Assembly: GCF_004363095.1 (NCBI RefSeq)
Contig: NZ_SNYO01000011.1
Coordinates: 124,001-188,000, forward strand
DNA length: 64,000 nucleotides
DNA from: Actinomycetospora succinea
GTDB taxonomy: Bacteria; Actinomycetota; Actinomycetes; Mycobacteriales; Pseudonocardiaceae
Direction of reading: 5' to 3'
Each line of letters starts with the position of its first letter. Within the stretch, counting starts at the first letter, position 1. This document shows, piece after piece, positions 58,609 through 64,000 of the stretch. The translations under genes and the position numbers were made by a program. The notes below the pieces were generated by a model that did not search any database, had not been told where the DNA came from, and was given only the letters and a program-made list of their open reading frames with translations.

Positions 58609-59634
58609 TCAGCTGGGGCGCAGGGAGGAGTCGAGGGTGCCGGCCTCCTGGCGGCTCTTCAGCACCGCGAGGCGGGTGAAGCGCCGGTCGAAGGCCTCCT
58701 GCGTCAGGCCGCGGGAGCGGTACTCGCGGATGAGCTCCTCGGCGCCGTCGGCCACCGACCACGCGGGGCGGAAGTCGGGCAGGAACTTGCCGATCTTCGT
58801 GAAGTCGACGCGGTAGGAGCGCGGGTCGCCGCCGGTCTCGCCGGTGATGACCAGCTCGGCCTCGGGCACCGCGACCTTCACCGCGTCGGCGATGTCGCGC
58901 ACCTGCACGTTGTTCTCCGTCGAGCCCACGTTGAACGCCTGCGCGCGCACCGTGTCCGCCGGCGCCGCGAGCGCGGCGACGACCGCGGCGCCGATGTCGC
59001 GGGCGTGGGCCAGCGGGCGCCAGGGCGTGCCGTCGCTCATGACGAGGATGCGGTTCGACAGCAGCGCGTGGCCGACGAGGTTGTTCAGCACGATGTCGGC
59101 GCGCAGCCGCGGCGAGAACCCGAACGCGGTGGCGTTGCGCATCGACACGGGGACGAAGTCGGCGTCGGCCATGTCGACGAGGTCGGCCTCGACGCGCACC
59201 TTCGACTCGGCGTAGGGGGTCACCGGCTTCATCGGCGCCTCCTCGTCGAGCACGTCCTCGGTGCCCGACGCGCCGTACACCGAGCAGGTCGAGGCGTAGA
59301 CGAAGCGCCCGACCCCGGCCTCCTTCGCCAGCCGCGCGAGGCGCGTGGAGGCGTGGTGGTTGATGTCGTAGGTGTGCTGGGGCGCCAGGGCGCCGAGCGG
59401 GTCGTTCGACAGCGCCGCGAGGTGCACGACGGCGTCGAACCCGGCGAGCTGCTCGGCGGTGACGTCGCGCAGGTCGACGGCCAGCGCCGGGGGCTCGGGC
59501 GCGGGCAGCTCGCCGAGCACGCAGTCGGCGTAGAGGCCGGAGTCGAGGCCGGTGACCTCGTGCCCCGCCTGCGTGAGCTGCGGCGCCATGAGGGTGCCGA
59601 GGTAGCCCTGGTGGCCGGTGAGCAGGACGCGCAT
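58609..59634 (-). CDS. NAD-dependent sugar-nucleotide epimerase/dehydratase
   Basis: A 341-residue extended short-chain dehydrogenase. Motifs: VLLTGHQGYLGTLMAPQL (NAD loop, GxxGxxG), FDAVVHLAALSNDPLGAL, YASTCSVYG (catalytic Ser/Thr region), PVTPYAESKVRVEADL (Tyr-x3-Lys), MRNATAFGFSPRLRADIVLN, WRPLAHARDIG and AFNVGSTENNVQVRDIA. It is like enzymes of branched or C-methylated sugar pathways. Its ATG has AAGGAG about 11 bases upstream. It is the last gene of a minus-strand set of tailoring genes. Confidence 0.87.
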   Translation of the reverse strand: MRVLLTGHQGYLGTLMAPQLTQAGHEVTGLDSGLYADCVLGELPAPEPPALAVDLRDVTAEQLAGFDAVVHLAALSNDPLGALAPQHTYDINHHASTRLARLAKEAGVGRFVYASTCSVYGASGTEDVLDEEAPMKPVTPYAESKVRVEADLVDMADADFVPVSMRNATAFGFSPRLRADIVLNNLVGHALLSNRILVMSDGTPWRPLAHARDIGAAVVAALAAPADTVRAQAFNVGSTENNVQVRDIADAVKVAVPEAELVITGETGGDPRSYRVDFTKIGKFLPDFRPAWSVADGAEELIREYRSRGLTQEAFDRRFTRLAVLKSRQEAGTLDSSLRPS

Positions 59635-59669
59635 CGCGGCGGTCACTCCTTCGTGTGGTGCTCGGGACG

Positions 59670-60326
59670 TCAGCCCGACCGTACGGGGCCGCCGAGGCGC
59701 GCCCGCGTCAGGTGGAACCCCTCCGCGTAGCGCACGCCGGCCTGCACGCCGCGCACGCGCGCGAGCCCCCGGAACGTCTCCTCGTCGAACCAGGCGCGGG
59801 CCACCTGTGACGGGTAGTGCTCGTGCAGCAGCCGGACCTTGTCGGCGACGACGTCGGGATCCAGCGGCCACAGCAGCGGCGGCTGCGCGAGGTCCGGCTC
59901 GGCCTTGAGGATCTCGTAGCCGAGCGTGAGGTGGTCGCGGAAGACCGTCGGCACGAGCTTGGCGAGCTCGCGGTGGTCCTGGTGGTCGTCACCCCGGTGC
60001 CCGGCCAGGACGAGGTCGGGCTCGCACGTGCGCCGGAACGCCTCGAGCGCCTCCTTGGCCCACTCCCAGTGCGTCGGGAGCCGGCCGTCGGGCATGTCGA
60101 GGACGGTGACCGCGAGGTCGGCGCCGGGGCAGAACGCCGCCAGCGCGGCGCGCTCCTCGGCCTCTCGCGGCGTCCCGCCGCCGGAGAGCACGAGCACGCG
60201 CACCCGGAGACCCGGATGCGCGCGGCACAGCGTCAGCACGGTGCCGCCCGCGCCGATCGGGATGTCGTCGCAGTGCGCGGCGAGCAGGACCAGCTCGTCG
60301 AGGCTCTCGGGGAGCAGCGCGCGCAC
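59670..60326 (-). CDS. PIG-L (LmbE-like) deacetylase
   Basis: A 218-residue zinc-dependent N-deacetylase. It has the metal motif LLAAHCDDIPIGAGGTVL (family form AHPDDE; here AHCDD, with Cys in place of Pro), LSGGGTPREAEERAALAAF, HRGDDHQDHRELAKLV (second metal motif) and a C-terminal helix/strand set. It could deacetylate an N-acetylated nucleotide sugar or lipid-linked sugar. GTG start, 3 bases after the cytidylyltransferase stop. Confidence 0.85.
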   Translation of the reverse strand: MRALLPESLDELVLLAAHCDDIPIGAGGTVLTLCRAHPGLRVRVLVLSGGGTPREAEERAALAAFCPGADLAVTVLDMPDGRLPTHWEWAKEALEAFRRTCEPDLVLAGHRGDDHQDHRELAKLVPTVFRDHLTLGYEILKAEPDLAQPPLLWPLDPDVVADKVRLLHEHYPSQVARAWFDEETFRGLARVRGVQAGVRYAEGFHLTRARLGGPVRSG

Positions 60327-60329
60327 GGC

Positions 60330-61151
60330 TCAGCGGCCGAGGGCCTCGTCGACGAGGCCCTCCAGCGGCGCGCGCTCGGGCTCGCGCTCCCACACCATCC
60401 ACGGCCGGGTCCCGGCCCGGTAGGCGGCCTCGAGGGCGTTGCGCTCCTTGAGGGTGTCCGCCGGCTGCCAGAACCCGTCGTAGGTGTAGGAGAGCAGCTT
60501 GCCCTCCTTGGCCAGCGAGGTGCAGGCGTCGCCGACGAGGTCGCCGTTCTCCGGGATGTAGTCGATCGCCTCGGGCCGCAGCGCGAAGTACCCGCCGTTC
60601 TCGCGGATCCGCATGTCGGTGACCGGGTAGATCGAGTTGACCCGCTCGCTCGGGTCGATGTCCACGATGTGGAACACCGCCTGCGGCGGGACGGCGAGCA
60701 GCGACGCCGTGGCGTCCGAGCCGCGGAAGCGCTCGATCATGTCGTCGATCGGGGCGTCGGTGAGCACGTCGGCGTAGTTGGCGAGGAAGATCTCCTCGTC
60801 CTCGACGAGGTGGCGCACGCGGCGCAGGCGCTCCCCGATCGGCGACTCCAGGCCGGTGTGGACGAAGTGGATCGTCCAGTCGGCGATGTCCGAGCCCTGC
60901 AGCTCGACCTCGCCGTGGCGCATGACGAAGTCGTTCGACTCGGTCTCGTGGTAGTCGAGGAAGTAGTTCTTGACGTGGTGGGCTCCGTAGCCCAGGCACA
61001 GGATGAACTCCTTGTGCCCGTAGTGCGCGTAGTAGCGCATGACGTGCCAGATGAGCGGGCGTGGCCCGACCATCTGCATGGGCTTCGGGGCATCGGAATC
61101 GCCGTTGCGCATCCGCATGCCGTAGCCACCGCAGAAGAGGACGACCTTCAC
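60330..61151 (-). CDS. rfbF: Glucose-1-phosphate cytidylyltransferase (RfbF-like)
   Basis: Makes CDP-glucose from CTP and glucose-1-phosphate. The 273-residue nucleotidyltransferase begins VKVVLFCGGYGMRMRNG (the normal AGGxGTR loop in altered form), then APKPMQMVGPRPLIWHVMRY, FILCLGYGAHHVKNYFLDY, the acidic YADVLTDAPI, IRENGGYFALRPEAIDYI and SYTYDGFWQPADTLKERNAL, which follows known RfbF proteins closely. GTG start overlaps the methyltransferase stop (GTGA). A CDP-glucose 4,6-dehydratase, the usual next enzyme, is not in the window. Confidence 0.87.
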   Translation of the reverse strand: MKVVLFCGGYGMRMRNGDSDAPKPMQMVGPRPLIWHVMRYYAHYGHKEFILCLGYGAHHVKNYFLDYHETESNDFVMRHGEVELQGSDIADWTIHFVHTGLESPIGERLRRVRHLVEDEEIFLANYADVLTDAPIDDMIERFRGSDATASLLAVPPQAVFHIVDIDPSERVNSIYPVTDMRIRENGGYFALRPEAIDYIPENGDLVGDACTSLAKEGKLLSYTYDGFWQPADTLKERNALEAAYRAGTRPWMVWEREPERAPLEGLVDEALGR

Positions 61152-62440
61152 GGGTCCACCACCTTGCCAGAGCCCGGCTCGACCACCTGCAGCGAGGGGA
61201 TGGGGTAGACGAGCTTCCCGCCCCAGTCGGCCACGTGGGCGAGCTGCGCGGTGATCTCCTCGCGCAGGTTCCACGGCAGCACGAGCACGTAGTCGGGCCG
61301 GTCGGCGTCGATCCGCTCCGGCGGGTGGATCGGGATCCGCGTGCCCGGCGTGTAGCGGCCGTGCTTGTAGGGGTTGCGGTCGACGGTGTACGCGAGCAGG
61401 TCCGGGCGGATGCCGCAGTAGTTCAGCAGCGTGTTGCCCTTGCCCGGCGCGCCGTACCCGGCGACGACCTTCCCGGCGTCGGCCGCCTCGATGAGGAAGC
61501 GCACCAGGTCGTTGCGGATGCGCGAGACCTCGCCGGCGAACCCGGCGTGCCCCTCGACCGTCTCCAGCCCCGCCGCGGCCTCCTCGGCCAGCACGTCGGC
61601 GACGGCCTGCGACGGGCCCGCCCCGAGCTCCGTGGGCCGCGCCCAGCACCGGATCGACCCGCCGTGGGTGGGCACCAGCTCGACGTCGACGAGCTCGAGC
61701 CCGCCCGAGCGCAGCGCCTTCTGGGCGGTGCCGACCGTGTAGTACTGGAAGTGCTCGTGGTAGATCGTGTCGAACTGCCGGTGGCGCATCAGGGTCAGCA
61801 GGTGCTGCACCTCGATCGACACCCAGCCGTCGTCGGCCACCATCGCGCGCAGGCCCTGCGTGAAGCCCACGACGTCGGGGATGTGCGCGTAGACGTTGTT
61901 GGCCACGACGAGCGCCGCGGGACCGTGCTCGGCGCGGACGGCCGCCCCGGTCTCCGGCGAGAGGAACGCCGTGATCGTCGGCACGCCCTTCTCCCGGGCC
62001 GCCGCGCCGACGTTGGCGCTCGGCTCGACGCCGACCGCCCGCATCCCGTCGGCGACGACGTGCTGGAGCAGGTAGCCGTCGTTGCTCGCCGCCTCGACGA
62101 CCAGCGAGTCGCTCGTGAGGCCGGCCCGCTCGGTCGCCGCCGTGACGAACCGCCGCGCGTGCTCGACCCAGGACGTCGAGAACGACGAGAAGTACGCGTA
62201 CTCGGTGAACGTCTCGTCCGGGTCGATCAGGGGCGGCAGCTGCACGAGCAGGCACGAGCGGCAGACCCGCGGGTGGAGCGGGAACGTCGGCTCGGGCGCC
62301 TCGAGGGCCTCCGCGGTGAGGAACAGCTCACAGGGCGGCGTGGCGCCCAGGTCGACGAAGCCGGCCAGGTCGGCCGAGCCACAGAGGCGACAGATGATCT
62401 TGCTGGCTGGGTTGTCCAAGGCTTCCGTCTCAGTAGGCAC
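61148..62440 (-). CDS. NDP-hexose C-methyltransferase-like SAM enzyme
   Basis: A 430-residue protein with the three-part architecture of TylC3/NovU-type C-methyltransferases: N-terminal zinc domain (IICRLCGSADLAGF and RVCRSCLLVQL), SAM domain (LVVEAASNDGYLLQHVVADG, then RAVGVEPSANVG) with VANNVYAHIPDVVGFTQGL and the catalytic EVQHLLTLMRHRQFDTIYHE (segment with Tyr-His-Glu-His), and a C-terminal domain (GYGAPGKGNTLLNYCGI). It would add a methyl branch to a 4-keto sugar. It overlaps the sugar transferase gene by 11 bases. Confidence 0.88.
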   Translation of the reverse strand: MPTETEALDNPASKIICRLCGSADLAGFVDLGATPPCELFLTAEALEAPEPTFPLHPRVCRSCLLVQLPPLIDPDETFTEYAYFSSFSTSWVEHARRFVTAATERAGLTSDSLVVEAASNDGYLLQHVVADGMRAVGVEPSANVGAAAREKGVPTITAFLSPETGAAVRAEHGPAALVVANNVYAHIPDVVGFTQGLRAMVADDGWVSIEVQHLLTLMRHRQFDTIYHEHFQYYTVGTAQKALRSGGLELVDVELVPTHGGSIRCWARPTELGAGPSQAVADVLAEEAAAGLETVEGHAGFAGEVSRIRNDLVRFLIEAADAGKVVAGYGAPGKGNTLLNYCGIRPDLLAYTVDRNPYKHGRYTPGTRIPIHPPERIDADRPDYVLVLPWNLREEITAQLAHVADWGGKLVYPIPSLQVVEPGSGKVVDP

Positions 62441-64000
62441 CGTCCCCGCGGAACACCGCGGAGACCGTCTTCCACATGATCACCAGGTCCATCGCGGGCG
62501 ACCAGTTCTCCACGTACCGCAGGTCCAGGCGGACCGACTCCTCCCACGACAGGTCGGAGCGGCCGCTGACCTGCCAGAGGCCGGTCATGCCCGGACGGAC
62601 GAGGAACTTGCGCTTGGCGGCGTCGGTGTACGCGTCGATCTCGCCGGGCAGCGGCGGACGCGGTCCGACCAGCGACATCGAGCCGCCGATGACGTTGAAC
62701 AGCTGCGGGAGCTCGTCGAGCGAGTAGCGGCGCAGCAGTTGGCCGATCCGCGTGACGCGCGGGTCCTTGCGCAGCTTGAACAGCGGCCCGGAGCCGTCGT
62801 TGGTGCCGGCGAGCAGGTCCTCGCGCAGCTTGTCCGCGTCCGGGACCATCGACCGGAACTTGATCATCCGGAAGGTCTTGCCGCGCTGCCCGACGCGGGT
62901 CTGGCGGTAGAACACCGGGCCGCCGTCCATCTTGACGATCACCGCGATGACCGCGAACACCGGCGCGAGCAGGATCAGGATCGCGGCCGTCGTGACCCGG
63001 TCGAACATCAGCTTGAACACGCGCGGCACGCCGGACAGGCGCGGCTCGGTGAGGCGCAGCAGCGGCAGGCCGTCGACGGGGGCGACGTGCAGGCGCGGCC
63101 CGGCGACCTCCATGAGGCCCGGGTCGACGACGAGCTCGGAGCCGGTGCCCTCGAGGTCCCAGGCGAGGCGGTGCAGGCGCTTCGGGCTCCAGCCCGGCGT
63201 CGGGGCGACGGCGACGACGCCGTAGCGCCCGGTGCCCACGCTGGTGGAGAGGTCGTCGAGGTCGCCGATGACCGGGACGCCGGCCACGTGGCCCTGCCCC
63301 TCCTCGCCCAGGCCGGTCGGGGTGCAGGCCGCGATGACGACCCAGCCCATGTGCGGCACGCGGCGGGTGCGCTCGACGAGGTCGCGGACGGCCTGCTCGG
63401 TGCCGACGGCGAGCACCGGCAGCATCCCGCGGCCGCGCTTGCGGGCCTGGTGCAGCCAGCGGCGCAGCATGTAGCGCCCGGCCATCGCGGCGAGGCCCGC
63501 GACCGGCAGCACGCCGAACACCCAGGGGCGGACGCCCAGACGCTCGACCGAGAGACCGGCGAGGCCCAGCACGATCGCCGCGGAGACGAACGCGCGGATC
63601 AGCCGGCTCCACTCCTCGGCGCCCTGACCGAGGGTGCGCGGGTCCCACGCGCGGCAGGCGATGATCGCCAGCGGCACCATGATCGCGACGACGCCGGCGA
63701 GCGCCCACGGGTCGGAGGCCTGCGGCCCCACGCCCCCGCCGAAGCCGACGAGCGCGCCGAGCAGGACGCAGACCGCGAGGGTGGCGAGGTCGGAGGCGGC
63801 CACGGCGAGCGCGAACTTGCGCTGCCAGCTCGTGGCCACGGCGACGCTGCCCGGCTGCTCCGGGCCCTCGTCCTCCCAGATGCGGACGAACCCGGGCGCG
63901 GTGGGCGCGGGCTCCACGAACACGCCGTCGTCACCGGTCGGTGTGCCGGTGCCGGTCGGCGTCGTGAACGGCGGACCGGTGATCGGCCCGACGTGCTCGG
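62430..64000 (-). CDS. Polyprenyl-phosphate sugar-1-phosphate transferase (priming enzyme; 5' end off window)
   Basis: Starts the repeat unit by moving a sugar phosphate onto undecaprenyl phosphate. The visible about 523 residues have four to five N-terminal membrane helices (about residues 60-165 of the visible part), a CoA-binding-like middle domain (LPVLAVGTEQAVRDLVERTR) and a C-terminal bacterial sugar transferase domain: FDRVTTAAILILLAPVFAVI, GGPVFYRQTRVGQRGKTFRM, KFRSMVPDADKL, RYSLDELPQLFNVIGGSMSL, VGPRPPLPGEI and RPGMTGLWQVSGRSDLSW. The frame is open to the window edge; GTG 63923 is a possible start but lacks a ribosome-binding site, so the true start is probably outside. Confidence 0.9.
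   Translation of the reverse strand, partial: EHVGPITGPPFTTPTGTGTPTGDDGVFVEPAPTAPGFVRIWEDEGPEQPGSVAVATSWQRKFALAVAASDLATLAVCVLLGALVGFGGGVGPQASDPWALAGVVAIMVPLAIIACRAWDPRTLGQGAEEWSRLIRAFVSAAIVLGLAGLSVERLGVRPWVFGVLPVAGLAAMAGRYMLRRWLHQARKRGRGMLPVLAVGTEQAVRDLVERTRRVPHMGWVVIAACTPTGLGEEGQGHVAGVPVIGDLDDLSTSVGTGRYGVVAVAPTPGWSPKRLHRLAWDLEGTGSELVVDPGLMEVAGPRLHVAPVDGLPLLRLTEPRLSGVPRVFKLMFDRVTTAAILILLAPVFAVIAVIVKMDGGPVFYRQTRVGQRGKTFRMIKFRSMVPDADKLREDLLAGTNDGSGPLFKLRKDPRVTRIGQLLRRYSLDELPQLFNVIGGSMSLVGPRPPLPGEIDAYTDAAKRKFLVRPGMTGLWQVSGRSDLSWEESVRLDLRYVENWSPAMDLVIMWKTVSAVFRGDGAY

Overview
The window is about 64 kb of very GC-rich DNA with dense genes, frequent GTG/TTG starts, many 4-base stop/start overlaps (ATGA, GTGA, TTGA) and several apparently leaderless starts. 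This is typical of an actinobacterium. The SigC-like sigma factor with a CopD-CtaG protein, the fused glycine-betaine methyltransferase and the general protein style point to the Pseudonocardiales (Pseudonocardia/Actinomycetospora-like). That placement is inference; no rRNA, tRNA, CRISPR array, transposase, integrase or replication origin was seen.

Layout. 1-7336: end of an endonuclease/exonuclease/phosphatase-fold gene, a small membrane protein, a DUF1990 gene, a secreted glycoside-hydrolase-like protein, a START-like protein, a UDP-glucose dehydrogenase, an O-methyltransferase, and a DUF5134 membrane protein with a small Cys-rich partner. 7586-14702: a SigC-type ECF sigma factor, a zinc-binding membrane anti-sigma candidate, CopD-CtaG, a DsbA-like oxidoreductase, and a divergent VKOR plus copper P-type ATPase pair. 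Four copies of one promoter pattern (GGGAAC, 17 bases, CGACC) precede these units, which makes a self-consistent copper/oxidative-folding regulon. 14703-24436: a six-gene minus-strand operon joined by 4-base overlaps (GT2, GT4, a Wzx flippase fused to a GT4, GT39, acyltransferase, second glycoside-hydrolase-like protein) ending in a 23-bp hairpin. 24729-28231: a tightly coupled four-gene operon of unknown function (two soluble helical proteins, a membrane/coiled-coil protein, an OmpA-type lipoprotein). 28494-30188: a fused glycine/sarcosine/dimethylglycine methyltransferase for betaine synthesis.

30344-37201: a broken luciferase-like monooxygenase, two uncharacterised minus-strand genes, a class III aminotransferase, a UDP-glucose 4-epimerase, a polysaccharide deacetylase and a BcsL/CelD-type acetyltransferase. 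37422-64000: an exopolysaccharide locus with an AlgD-like nucleotide-sugar dehydrogenase, several GT4/GT2 enzymes, a Wzz/Wzc-like co-polymerase with degenerate kinase motifs and a long low-complexity tail, a Wzy-like polymerase, a heparinase II/III protein, a Wzx flippase, a secreted polysaccharide lyase with a secreted partner, nucleotide-sugar tailoring genes (3,5-epimerase-like, two C-methyltransferase-like proteins, NAD epimerase, PIG-L deacetylase, glucose-1-phosphate cytidylyltransferase) and the polyprenyl-phosphate sugar transferase that would start the repeat unit.

How it fits together: sugar dehydrogenases and epimerases make uronic acids and modified sugars, the priming transferase and GTs assemble a lipid-linked unit, Wzx/Wzy/Wzc-like proteins export and polymerise it, and the lyases, deacetylase and acyltransferases trim or decorate it. 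This suggests a uronic-acid-containing acidic exopolysaccharide. A 57-bp inverted-repeat element occurs twice, once between genes and once in frame inside the flippase-GT fusion.
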